A stretch of 64,000 nt of DNA, taken from Ktedonobacter sp. SOSP1-85 (lineage in GTDB: Bacteria; Chloroflexota; Ktedonobacteria; Ktedonobacterales; Ktedonobacteraceae). Position numbers and translations under genes: made by a program. The notes below the pieces were generated by a model. It searched no databases. It was not told the DNA's origin and saw only the letters and a program-made list of their open reading frames with translations. Of the stretch, positions 40,082 to 49,071 are shown in pieces. Location of the stretch: assembly GCF_016587415.1 (NCBI RefSeq), contig NZ_BNJI01000002.1:1178001-1242000 (forward strand), written 5' to 3'. Each line of letters opens with the position of its first letter. The stretch's first letter is position 1.

Positions 40082-42697
40082 ATGAGTTCATATGTGCTTG
40101 GTTTTCAGGACATTGACAAAACAAAACTCATACTTGTTGGGGGTAAAGGCGCGAACCTGGGGGAACTCTCCAAGATTGAAGGAATACGCGTACCAGATGG
40201 CTTTTGTATTTCTACTGAAGTCTTTAAAAGAATCATTGGGGAAACGTCGTCGATTCACGAATTACTTGATCAGTTATCGCTTCTCAAGGTGGAAGACCGG
40301 GATACAATCGGTGAACTGAGTGGTGAGATTCGCAGGGTCATCGAAGGGATAGCCATCCCTCAAGACATTCAGGAAGAGATCGCCCGCTTCCTCTCCAGGC
40401 TTGATGAAAAAAAAGCCTATGCAGTACGATCCAGCGCCACTGCAGAGGATTTACCGACGGCTTCCTTTGCAGGCCAGCAGGATACGTATTTGAACATTAT
40501 CGGAAAGGAAGCAATCCTCAAGCATATCAGCAAGTGCTGGGCATCGCTATTTACCGAGAGGGCAGTAATTTACCGCCTTCAAAACGGCTTCGACCACCGT
40601 AAAGTCCACCTGTCTGTGGTTATTCAGAAGATGGTCTTCCCGCAGGCGGCAGGAATTTTGTTTACTGCCGATCCCGTCACTTCTAATAGGAAAGTTTTAT
40701 CCATTGATGCCAGCTTCGGACTTGGTGAGGCTTTGGTCTCCGGCCTGGTGAATGCTGATAGCTATAAAGTGCGTAACGGCAAGGTTATCAATAAGAAGAT
40801 ATCCACCAAGAAGCTAGCTATTTATGCCTTAAAAGATGGCGGTACGAAAGAACAGGAGATTGAGCCTGAGAGGCAGAATAGGCAAGCGCTGACGGATGAG
40901 CAGATTTTGCAGCTTGAGCGCATAGGTAGAAAGATCGAAGAACATTTCGGTTGCCCCCAGGACATCGAATGGTGTTTGGTTGATGATACATTTTACATTG
41001 TCCAGAGTCGGCCGATCACTACTTTGTTCCCCATCCCTGAAGCAAATGATCAGGAAAATCACGTGTATGTATCTGTTGGTCACGGACAAATGATGACCGA
41101 CCCCATGAAACCATTAGGATTGTCTTTTTTCCTGTTAACAGCCGCTAGACCCATGTTTAAAGCTGGTGGAAGGTTGTTTGTTGATGTTACACCTCTGCTG
41201 GCTTCACCAGCTAGCAGAGAAAGTATATTAGATGTTATGGGAAAAGGCGATCCGCTCATAAAAGATGCATTGATGACCATCATAGAACGGGGAGATTTTA
41301 TACAGTCGTTACCAGATGATAAGCAAGAAAAGACTCCCGGTAAAAGCAATCAAGGTCCGTCGCTTGCGGATTTTCAAACACTAAACGAATACGATCCGGC
41401 AATCGTTTCTGATTTGATCAAGCGTAATGAAACATCAATGGAAGAGCTAAAACAAAACATCCAAACGAAATCAGGATCAGATGTATTTGATTTTATCCTG
41501 GAAAATATTCAGCAAGTGAAGAAGAGTTTATCTGATCAGCAAAGTTTCGGTGTGATTATGACTGCTATGAATGCATCATCATGGATCAATGAAAAAATGA
41601 AGGAGTGGTTAGGTGAAAAAAACGTAGCAGACACACTTTCTCAATCTGTACCAAACAATATCACTTCGGAAATGGGCTTGGCGCTATTGGATGTCGCAGA
41701 TGTAATTCGTCCTTATCCGGAAGTAATCAATTACTTACAGTATGTAAAAGATGATACCTTTTTGGATGAACTGGTTCAGTTTGTTGGTGGACAGGAAACT
41801 CAAGACGCTCTCTCTGCTTATCTCGACAAATACGGAATGCGATGTGCTGGGGAAATCGATATTACGAGACCTCGTTGGAGCGAGAAACCAACTGCACTTG
41901 TTCCCCTGATACTGAGTAATATCAAAAACTTTGAACCGGGTGAAAGCAAGCGGAGATTTGAGCAAGGGCGACAGGAGGCGTTGAAAAAAGAACAAGAGTT
42001 ATTAGATCGATTGAAGCAATTACCGGACGGTGAACAAAAAGTCGAAGAAACACAACGAATGATTAGCCTGGTTCGGAATCTCGCCGGTTACCGTGAATAT
42101 CCAAAATACGGCATAGTTAATCGCTATTTCGTTTATAAGCAGGCTTTACTGAAAGAAGCCGAACAACTCGTACAAGCCAACGTTCTTCATGAAAAAGAAG
42201 ATATCTACTATCTCACTTTTGAAGAACTTCGCGAAGTCGTACGCACACAGAAACTGGATTACCAGATCATCAGCAAACGAAAAGGCGAGTACCAATTCTA
42301 TGAAAAACTGACTCCCCCACGTGTTATCACGTCTGATGGTGAAATCATTACAGGTGAGTACAAACGAGAAAATCTCCCAGCCGAAGCAATTGTAGGCCTC
42401 CCTGTTTCTTCCGGAGTGATAGAGGGACGGGCACGTGTCATCTTAAAGATGGAAGATGCTGATTTAGAAGATGGAGATATATTAGTCACCTCCTTTACTG
42501 ACCCGAGCTGGACACCATTATTTGTATCCATAAAAGGCCTGGTCACCGAAGTTGGTGGACTGATGACTCATGGAGCAGTTATCGCACGTGAATATGGCTT
42601 ACCAGCAGTTGTCGGAGTGGAAAGTGCTACCAAACTGATAAAAGATGGGCAACGAATTCGCGTGCATGGAACAGAAGGCTATGTAGAAATCTTCTAA
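40082..42697 (+). CDS. rph: Rifamycin-inactivating phosphotransferase
   Basis: The 871-residue protein has the three-domain Rph plan: an ATP-grasp domain (GGKGANLGELS, AVRSSATAEDLPTASFAGQQ, FTADPVTSNRK, DIEWC), a rifampicin-binding middle domain, and a C-terminal swivelling phospho-His domain with GGLMTHGAVIAREYGLPAVV, the His at about residue 830. The length matches known Rph (~867). The enzyme phosphorylates rifamycins using ATP, giving AMP and Pi. Base composition is distinctly AT-richer than neighbours and codon use looks Bacillota-like, suggesting horizontal gain. A PEP synthase-like protein is the alternative, but length and termini favour Rph. Confidence 0.9.
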   Translation: MSSYVLGFQDIDKTKLILVGGKGANLGELSKIEGIRVPDGFCISTEVFKRIIGETSSIHELLDQLSLLKVEDRDTIGELSGEIRRVIEGIAIPQDIQEEIARFLSRLDEKKAYAVRSSATAEDLPTASFAGQQDTYLNIIGKEAILKHISKCWASLFTERAVIYRLQNGFDHRKVHLSVVIQKMVFPQAAGILFTADPVTSNRKVLSIDASFGLGEALVSGLVNADSYKVRNGKVINKKISTKKLAIYALKDGGTKEQEIEPERQNRQALTDEQILQLERIGRKIEEHFGCPQDIEWCLVDDTFYIVQSRPITTLFPIPEANDQENHVYVSVGHGQMMTDPMKPLGLSFFLLTAARPMFKAGGRLFVDVTPLLASPASRESILDVMGKGDPLIKDALMTIIERGDFIQSLPDDKQEKTPGKSNQGPSLADFQTLNEYDPAIVSDLIKRNETSMEELKQNIQTKSGSDVFDFILENIQQVKKSLSDQQSFGVIMTAMNASSWINEKMKEWLGEKNVADTLSQSVPNNITSEMGLALLDVADVIRPYPEVINYLQYVKDDTFLDELVQFVGGQETQDALSAYLDKYGMRCAGEIDITRPRWSEKPTALVPLILSNIKNFEPGESKRRFEQGRQEALKKEQELLDRLKQLPDGEQKVEETQRMISLVRNLAGYREYPKYGIVNRYFVYKQALLKEAEQLVQANVLHEKEDIYYLTFEELREVVRTQKLDYQIISKRKGEYQFYEKLTPPRVITSDGEIITGEYKRENLPAEAIVGLPVSSGVIEGRARVILKMEDADLEDGDILVTSFTDPSWTPLFVSIKGLVTEVGGLMTHGAVIAREYGLPAVVGVESATKLIKDGQRIRVHGTEGYVEIF

Positions 42698-42823
42698 TGG
42701 GGAAGATGTTGTTTTCCTGGCATTGATTGGTCCAAAGCGTTTGTTTTCATAAAGCTATTTTAGCATAGTATTCAGCTCTGTCCTCAAGTTGACAATACTT
42801 GCAGGAGAGTAGGCTCCTGGATG

Positions 42824-42860
42824 ACCAGCCGTGGCCTGGAACTCTGGGGCCATGGCTGGT
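42824..42860. terminator. Hairpin between convergent rph and hydrolase genes
   Basis: A 13-bp stem (42824-42836 with 42848-42860, one G-U pair) around an 11-base loop in the 184-bp gap; it could end transcripts from both sides. Confidence 0.55.
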
Positions 42861-42881
42861 GTTGCTTCCTCGTCATGATGC

Positions 42882-43859
42882 TTATCGTGCGAAGACTTTG
42901 CGAAGTGTGGCGTTCACCTGAGCAATAGCTGCGCGTGGAGGAGGGGTCTGTGTAATCGGGTTGAGTAGCACGAAGTCGTGGATGGCACCCAGATACCGGG
43001 TTGCCGCGACTGGCACGCCCGCTGCGATCAGCTTGTGGGCATAGGCTTCGCCCTCATCGCGCAAGACATCATTCTCGTCGGTAATGATTAGTGCTGGCGG
43101 CAGTCCTCTGAGTTGATCGATTGGCGCCCGTAACGGTGTGACTGTAGGTTGGTTCCGCTCTAATTCTGGCGCGTAGCTGTCCCAGAACCACTTCATGGAC
43201 TCACGTGTGAGCCAGTACCCATCGGCTCCAAACTCTCGATACGATTTCGTCTCGAAGTTGGCATCCGTCACCGGGTAAAAGAGAACCTGGAAACTGATCT
43301 TTGGGCCACCGCGTTCCTTGGCAAGCAAGGTGACGACGGCGACCATATTTCCCCCAACACTGTCGCCAGCCACCACTAGGCGCGACGGATCAACGCCAAT
43401 CGAGGCACCATTTTCAGCAACCCACTTCGTCGCGGCGTATGCCTGCTCAATCGCGACAGGATATTTGGCCTCAGGCGAACGAGCATAGTCAACGAACACG
43501 ACGGTTGCCTGCGCTCCATTGGCTATCTCACGCACGAGGCGATCGTGCGTTTCTTTATCGCCAAGAATCCATCCGCCCCCGTGGAAGTACATGACACCTG
43601 GAAGGACACCGCTCTTTCCTTGTGGTCGCACAATACGAAGCGAAATTTCGCCAGTCGGTCCGCCACTAATGGTGCGATCCTCACTATCAGCTGGAAGCTT
43701 GGTGACGTTGACAGACCTTTGAAGGTTGACGAGGACGAGACGAGCATCGGCAGGCGACAGCGTGGAGAGAGGAGGCCCATCTTGGGCCTCAAGCCCTTTG
43801 AGGAAGTCAAGGATGCCAGGGTCGAGTTGCATGACACGGCGATCTGCTACAGTACCCAT
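42882..43859 (-). CDS. Alpha/beta hydrolase, HSL-type esterase
   Basis: The 325-residue protein has the oxyanion block YFHGGGWILGD, nucleophile GDSVGGN, the acid in DENDVLRDEG and the His in GAIHDF, which is the hormone-sensitive-lipase esterase set. AAAAGGAG precedes the start. It acts on short-chain esters in most relatives; the substrate here is unknown. Downstream of oxdC in the same direction but 192 bp apart. Confidence 0.92.
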   Translation of the reverse strand: MGTVADRRVMQLDPGILDFLKGLEAQDGPPLSTLSPADARLVLVNLQRSVNVTKLPADSEDRTISGGPTGEISLRIVRPQGKSGVLPGVMYFHGGGWILGDKETHDRLVREIANGAQATVVFVDYARSPEAKYPVAIEQAYAATKWVAENGASIGVDPSRLVVAGDSVGGNMVAVVTLLAKERGGPKISFQVLFYPVTDANFETKSYREFGADGYWLTRESMKWFWDSYAPELERNQPTVTPLRAPIDQLRGLPPALIITDENDVLRDEGEAYAHKLIAAGVPVAATRYLGAIHDFVLLNPITQTPPPRAAIAQVNATLRKVFAR

Positions 43860-44051
43860 TTTTTTGCTCCTTTTCTGGTATTTCTTCTCCTCCCTGAACA
43901 GGTCTCAAGCCATCATGGCAGAACATGTGACGATATCGGCCCTTCGCGTATCTTTCTGACCAAAAGATACATTGAGCGGTAGAAGTAGCGCCTATATCGT
44001 GCTTTTGTGGAACACTCTCTTTCGAGTTTACGCCCTCTATATCTGTGCGCC

Positions 44052-45218
44052 TCAAATGACCACTGGTTGCTTCTGCTTATGCAGCGCATCCATGACCGTC
44101 TGGTTGAGATGCAGATGATCCTGCACCAGGGCAGGGGTGGTCAACGCCATCCACTGGTTCAGCGACACGTCAGCAAAACGATTACTCTTGAACATCTCCA
44201 GGAAGCGCAGCGGCGTTTCGCCCGTATTCTCAATATAGTGCCCCATGGCAAATGGAACATAGCCCACGTCCCCAGCGTGGTAGTCGAATGTGCGAGCCTT
44301 GCCCCCGGACGCAAACACAGTCATACGTCCCTGGCCTTCGATGTAATACTGCCATTCATCATTATTCGGGTGCCAGTGCAACTCCCGTAACCCGCCCGGT
44401 TCAACTTCCACCAGGGCCGCAGCAATCGTCGTTGAGGCGGGAAAGTTGGTCGAGTCAACGATGCGTACCATCCCACCCCTGCTGCGAATCGGCTCCTGCT
44501 CCATCAACCGATAGACGAAGCTCTGTGGCACGGTGCCGTTGGGGGCAGAGACCTGATCGGCAGATAACTCGCCAGGTACATCACTCTGAAAGATATAGCG
44601 CTCATGCGCTGGGATGCTGGCAAAATTGCTTTCTGCCACACCGAAGTTCTTTGCCAGGATCTCTTTGGGTGTGTGTGCGAACCAGTCGGTGATCAGGAAG
44701 GTCTCATTCTCGGAGAAGCTGCCGTTATCGAACACTAACAGGAATTCGCAGCCCTCCTTAAGACCCTGGATCGAGTGCGGAATGCCGGCAGGAAAGAACC
44801 AGAGGTCTCCTTCGCTGACATCCTTGATGAAGTTGTGCCCATCCTGATCCACCGCCGTCAGGCGGGCGCGACCATTGAGCATGAGAGCCCATTCGGATTC
44901 CTTGTGCCAATGCAACTCTCGCACGCCACCTGCAGTCAAGCGCATATTCACGCCTGCCATCGTGGTCGAGACGGGCAATTCCCGCACCGTCACCTCGCGC
45001 GCCCAGCCTCCCTCAGAGAGCCGATTATGCGCATTGGAAAACGAGAACTTCAGATTAGGAATCGTGCCAGCGTCGGTACGAGGCGGAGTCAGCAAATCAG
45101 GGTTCTGGAGGTCTAGCAAGACATTGCGCGGACCCGGATCGGTTGCGCCAAGTCCGTCTGCCATAGGTTGAGGCACCTCACTGGTCTCTAAGGCGAGGTT
45201 CAGTGGTCGTTTCTTCAT
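44052..45218 (-). CDS. oxdC: Oxalate decarboxylase, bicupin
   Basis: The 388-residue protein has two cupin domains, each with manganese ligands: RELHWHKESEWAL...FFPAGIPHS and RELHWHPNNDEWQYYI...VPFAMGHYIEN. The lid segment reads GSFSENETF, keeping the Glu that marks decarboxylase rather than oxidase activity. DWFAHTPKEILAKNFGV and QEPIRSRGG also match OxdC. It converts oxalate to formate and CO2. There is no export signal. GAGGA lies before the start. Confidence 0.93.
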   Translation of the reverse strand: MKKRPLNLALETSEVPQPMADGLGATDPGPRNVLLDLQNPDLLTPPRTDAGTIPNLKFSFSNAHNRLSEGGWAREVTVRELPVSTTMAGVNMRLTAGGVRELHWHKESEWALMLNGRARLTAVDQDGHNFIKDVSEGDLWFFPAGIPHSIQGLKEGCEFLLVFDNGSFSENETFLITDWFAHTPKEILAKNFGVAESNFASIPAHERYIFQSDVPGELSADQVSAPNGTVPQSFVYRLMEQEPIRSRGGMVRIVDSTNFPASTTIAAALVEVEPGGLRELHWHPNNDEWQYYIEGQGRMTVFASGGKARTFDYHAGDVGYVPFAMGHYIENTGETPLRFLEMFKSNRFADVSLNQWMALTTPALVQDHLHLNQTVMDALHKQKQPVVI

Positions 45219-45671
45219 AATCCTTGTCCTCTTGCGGCTCTACGGCTAGTAGTGGAATTTCATTGAGTGTGTGCTGCTGCTCGAGCACGAAAGTCAGATA
45301 CCAGAGGCCAGGCACAGAATGCCTGCTCTGGTGCCTGAATAGTGCCAGGTCTCTCACCTGCATGTACTTCCACTATACCAGCCCACCCAAAGCGATTCGC
45401 TGGATGCCCCTCATTTTGAACTCTTTCGATTCACGCAAAGTGATACTGTTGGCAAACCCTCAAAGGAGGGTGGGGAAGCCAGGTGCAAGAGATATCGCGA
45501 GCGTGACCAGAAGGAGGCTTGTTGTTGGGAACCATTATCTCATCCACCGATGCAGTTGCGGCCTTTAGCGTGTTGGAGGTCAGAAACCTTCAACTGAAGG
45601 AAAAACTCTTGCCACTCCTCGAACTCCAAAACAGCACCACTTCTACTCCAATGCATTCTCAACTTCTACAA
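45219..45671. other. Gap with no confident gene
   Basis: A 61-codon minus-strand frame (45178-45363) overlaps oxdC and has no good site; other frames look random. Nothing else recognised. Confidence 0.5.
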
Positions 45672-46877
45672 TTACCCTGCCTGGAGTTGGCGGACTGCTA
45701 TCAGCATGTCCTCCAGTTCGTCGAGCATACGGCGCAGATCCATAAGCAGAGAGCTGCGCACGACCGCGCGGTAAGAGGCCCGCGTGGTTGCCTGAGGTAT
45801 ATTTCGTGCCGGGATTAGCAGTTCTTCCTTTTCCTCCAGGAGCGCGTCTTCTTCTTCCTTGAGGCGCTCCTGGGTCTGCGCCAGTTGGGCAAAAGCCTCC
45901 TCTTCGCTATGGTGAGGATACTCCCAGGTAGCACTCTGGCTTTGTGCCTGCTGCGTTATTACATAAACACGTTCAGCCACAAACTCCAACATCTCGCCCA
46001 TGATCCGCAGTATTTCGGCATAGCGCCTGGCCCAGCAGTGCAGGCTACTCAGCTCATTCCATGCCTGGCCTGTCTCCTGCACCGTCCAGGCGATACGCTC
46101 CATCTGGCGTGTCACTTTCTCCAACGCCTCCAGCAGATATGGTTGACTCTCTGTCACATCCTGAAGCGCTCGCCCCCAGGGATTCAAGCGTAAATTCTCT
46201 TTGCCTAGAGCCAATTCGCGCTCGGAGCAGCGCACCTTGCGTTCAACGGCATGCATATGCTCATAGATAGCAGCCTGGTGCGAGCATGCAACGGTGCCCC
46301 CGACCGTATCGGCCAGGGTGGGCAAGGTTTGTGCTACCTCCTCCAGCAAGTTTACCAGGGTGCGCTGTGCTTTTTGCGCATAGATGGGAGGAGAGAGGAA
46401 GAGGCTTAGTACGGTTCCAATCACGCCCCCGATCAACGCTCCCAGTAAGCGTAGCGACGGATAGCTCTCCTCACCCACGCCAACAACTAGGCCCAGGAGC
46501 GCGCTGATGGGAATTTGTGTCGCCAGGTAGGCTCCTTTTTGCTTGAATAAGAGGCCAGAGAGGGCCGCGGCAAAGACGGTCAGGAGAATAGTCAAGGCGG
46601 AGAGGCCCAGGAGATGTACAATGATCACTGATAGAGCTATCCCAATAAAGACGCCCAGGACACGCTCGATACTCTTGCGTATCGTCTGCCAACTTGTCGC
46701 CTGCAAGACAATGACGGCAGAGACCGCCGCCAGCGCTGCCGCCTCTTTTCCAGCAATCAGATACGCAACCTGCCAGGCAAGCGCCGCAGAGAGTGCACAT
46801 TTTAGACCAAATAAGGTTATAGCGAGGGCTTTACGCCACCTGAGATTGTGGCGAAGCGTCCAGGCAAGTGTTCGCAT
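45672..46877 (-). CDS. FUSC/aromatic acid exporter-like membrane protein
   Basis: The 401-residue protein has six N-terminal helices (for example CALSAALAWQVAYLIAG, AALAAVSAVIVLQATSWQTI, RVLGVFIGIALSVIIVHLLG) and a long cytosolic helical part with coiled-coil stretches (LAQTQERLKEEEDALLEEKE). This one-set layout is that of the ArAE/FUSC_2 group. ATG 46877 follows AGAGAAGAAG. Substrate unknown. Confidence 0.85.
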   Translation of the reverse strand: MRTLAWTLRHNLRWRKALAITLFGLKCALSAALAWQVAYLIAGKEAAALAAVSAVIVLQATSWQTIRKSIERVLGVFIGIALSVIIVHLLGLSALTILLTVFAAALSGLLFKQKGAYLATQIPISALLGLVVGVGEESYPSLRLLGALIGGVIGTVLSLFLSPPIYAQKAQRTLVNLLEEVAQTLPTLADTVGGTVACSHQAAIYEHMHAVERKVRCSERELALGKENLRLNPWGRALQDVTESQPYLLEALEKVTRQMERIAWTVQETGQAWNELSSLHCWARRYAEILRIMGEMLEFVAERVYVITQQAQSQSATWEYPHHSEEEAFAQLAQTQERLKEEEDALLEEKEELLIPARNIPQATTRASYRAVVRSSLLMDLRRMLDELEDMLIAVRQLQAG

Positions 46878-47035
46878 ATCTTCTTCTCTAAGGGATGCGC
46901 TAGAGAGACCTTGGCATCTATAGCATTCATTGTACCACCGCTCCAAACCGCTTCAAATCGCGTATAAAGCCAATCAAGACGCTTTAACTACCTATGTAGA
47001 CGCATCATCGCCAGGAAGGATGTACACCCTCAGGT

Positions 47036-47605
47036 TTACAGAGTCTCCTCTACTGGGTGGGCGAGCAGCCATTCGTCTCTGAGAATGGCGTAAAGATACT
47101 CATCGCACCAGTGGCCCTTGAACCAGGCATTTTGAATAAAGTGCCCCTCGCGGCGCATGCCAAGACGTTCCATCAGGGCATAGGAGGCGTGATTCTCGCA
47201 GTCGGCAATGGCGATAACGCGATGGAGGTGAAAGGCCTGGAAGGCGTAGTTGAGCCAGCAGGTGACCGCCTCAGTGGCATAGCCTTTCCCGTGATAGGCG
47301 CGAGCCAGGGTATACCCAATCTCGGCCTGTCGCTTATCGTGGGCGTTGACCTTGAAGAAACAATCACCTATTAACGTTTCCGTCTCCTTGAGTTCAATTG
47401 CGATCTGGAACCCCTCGCCAGGTTCGCCAGGTTGCGCCACCCTCTGTTCTATGATAAAGGCCCAGGCCTCAGCCTCGCTTATTCCCTCCCACCCCTGATA
47501 TCTGGCGATCTCGGGATCATTGCGATAGGCCATGAAAAGTGGCAGGTCTGACTCTGTAAAACGTCGTAGGAGCAAACGTTCTGTCTCCAGCACAGTGAAT
47601 GGCAT
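47036..47605 (-). CDS. GNAT acetyltransferase, RimJ/RimL type
   Basis: The 189-residue protein starts MPFTVLETERLLLRRFTESD and has GYTLARAYHGKGYATEAVTC (acetyl-CoA loop) and CENHASYALMERLGMRREGH. It fits the GNAT_3 (RimJ/RimL) group. Divergent from the next GNAT gene. Confidence 0.92.
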   Translation of the reverse strand: MPFTVLETERLLLRRFTESDLPLFMAYRNDPEIARYQGWEGISEAEAWAFIIEQRVAQPGEPGEGFQIAIELKETETLIGDCFFKVNAHDKRQAEIGYTLARAYHGKGYATEAVTCWLNYAFQAFHLHRVIAIADCENHASYALMERLGMRREGHFIQNAWFKGHWCDEYLYAILRDEWLLAHPVEETL

Positions 47606-47692
47606 GTATTCTCTCTCCTTGGGATGGAAATAACATAGAAAATAGCGTACACTCCAACTATATTAAAAACTATCTATATGGAGTATGTCTAG

Positions 47693-48430
47693 ATGTTTGA
47701 AAGACGTATTGAAGAGGCTGGACTCAATAGCTGGCCTGCCCTTCAGCAACTATTTTTTGATGGCTGGATCATACGCTTTGCCCAGGGATATACCAAACGT
47801 GCAAATTCGGTGACGCCGCTCTATCCCTCGCTGCTCACGGCTCAGGAAAAAATCGCTTATTGCGAGCGCCTGTATACGGAGCAACAGCTTCCGACTATTT
47901 TTCGCCTTCCCTCATTCTCAACGGAAAGTCAGCAACTAGATCAAATGTTAGCTGAGCGAGGATACCAGTATCTTGATCGCACATTTGTCTGGTCTACCCA
48001 GTTGTCTCTTGATGGAGACGCCAATAAACCGGCGCTACACGCGCTTTCTCTCGAAACGTGGCTACCAATCTATCTTCAATGGAGTGAGCGCTATGTCGAG
48101 TTACAGCATCTGCACCGTGAATTGCTGGAGCATATCGCGTCTCCGCTCATCTACGCGGCACTCTACCAGCAAGGCGTCCCCGTCGCCTGCGGCCTGGGCG
48201 TGCTAGAGCATGAGGCCCTGGGACTCTTTGATATCGTGACCGATCCAGGACAGCGCAGGCAGGGCTATGGGACACAACTCATCAAAGGGATGCTCGCCTG
48301 GGGCAGAGAACAGGGGGCTGGCCATGCCTATCTGCAAGTGGTAGGTGACAATCTGGCGGCTCAGCGGATGTACGCCAAACTAGGTTTCCAGGAAGCCTAT
48401 CAGTACTGGTACCGGGCACAAGGGCGATGA
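47693..48430 (+). CDS. GNAT acetyltransferase
   Basis: The 245-residue protein has an N-terminal helper region (SWPALQQLFFDGWIIRFAQG, YTKRANSVTPLYPS) and a C-terminal GNAT core with VTDPGQRRQGYGTQLIKGML and VVGDNLAAQRMYAKLGFQEAY. The N-terminal pattern WI.RFA.GYTKRANSV is typical of a group often annotated as phosphinothricin or YitI-like acetyltransferases. GGAG upstream. Confidence 0.88.
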   Translation: MFERRIEEAGLNSWPALQQLFFDGWIIRFAQGYTKRANSVTPLYPSLLTAQEKIAYCERLYTEQQLPTIFRLPSFSTESQQLDQMLAERGYQYLDRTFVWSTQLSLDGDANKPALHALSLETWLPIYLQWSERYVELQHLHRELLEHIASPLIYAALYQQGVPVACGLGVLEHEALGLFDIVTDPGQRRQGYGTQLIKGMLAWGREQGAGHAYLQVVGDNLAAQRMYAKLGFQEAYQYWYRAQGR

Positions 48431-48530
48431 GAGCCTGACTGCATGCGCCAGCTATTTTCGCTGGTAGAGTCCATGCCAGTAAGGACCCCATATGCCCACC
48501 TGGCTCTGACTCCAGGGGTATGGAGTGTGG

Positions 48531-48571
48531 TGTGGAAATGGCCTCAGTCATCTCCACACCATACTCTATAT
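48531..48571 (+). terminator. Hairpin after the GNAT gene
   Basis: A ~17-bp near-perfect stem (GGAGTGTGGTGTGGA with TCTCCACACCATACTCT) and a 9-base or longer loop, about 100 bp after the stop. Confidence 0.5.
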
Positions 48572-48734
48572 TGTTATGAAGCCTCACAGGTACTAAGAAC
48601 ACCCTTGAAGAGAAGCTGCGTATCGGAATGCGTCAAGGCGTATTACTGTGCCTGAAGTTCGGAAAGCTTATAACATCTTTTTGCATTTGTTAAAAATGAT
48701 AAATAGAATGTACAAGAAATATGCTGACAAAGTA

Positions 48735-48818
48735 TTGACTTTTGTTTATGTATGGTTATACTTTCTTGAAAGACATAAAATTATCCCAAAATCGTTTCTA
48801 GGATTTTGGGGTTTTTAT
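48735..48818 (+). ncRNA. Candidate small RNA: promoter followed at once by an intrinsic terminator
   Basis: TTGACT (48735-48740), a 16-bp spacer and TATACT (48757-48762) are followed by only about 22 bases and then the terminator CCCAAAATC / GATTTTGGG (48785-48793, 48802-48810) with a T-run. No gene lies between. The product would be a ~50-base RNA. It could alternatively be an attenuated leader for the peptidase gene at 49072. Confidence 0.5.
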
Positions 48819-48920
48819 GCCCTTTTATAGGAGAGAGAATAAATGGTGCCAGACAGAGAAGTCACCTCGCGACCTCCCTGTCCCGTTTCTTCTACATCTA
48901 CTTATTTAATTTTGCTTTGC

Positions 48921-49000
48921 CTCTTTATGCGAAAACCAACCCCCATCCGGGGATAAACGCTCAGGTTTTCGAGAGGTAGTGCCCACTCTTTATGCGAAAA
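48921..49000 (+). promoter_or_regulatory. Direct repeat before the S53 peptidase gene
   Basis: CTCTTTATGCGAAAA occurs twice, at 48921-48935 and 48986-49000, exactly 65 bp apart, in the leader of the peptidase gene. It may be a regulator site or part of a folded leader; no known riboswitch class fits. Confidence 0.4.
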
Positions 49001-49071
49001 TTGCTCACCCCACATGGGCGTTTTCACCTACGCAGATAGATGGGCATCAATGAAAGGAAGGAAGGCTCCTT

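Noticed and set aside
45178..45363. 61-codon minus-strand frame overlapping the oxdC start
   Set aside because: No ribosome-binding site and no recognisable protein features.
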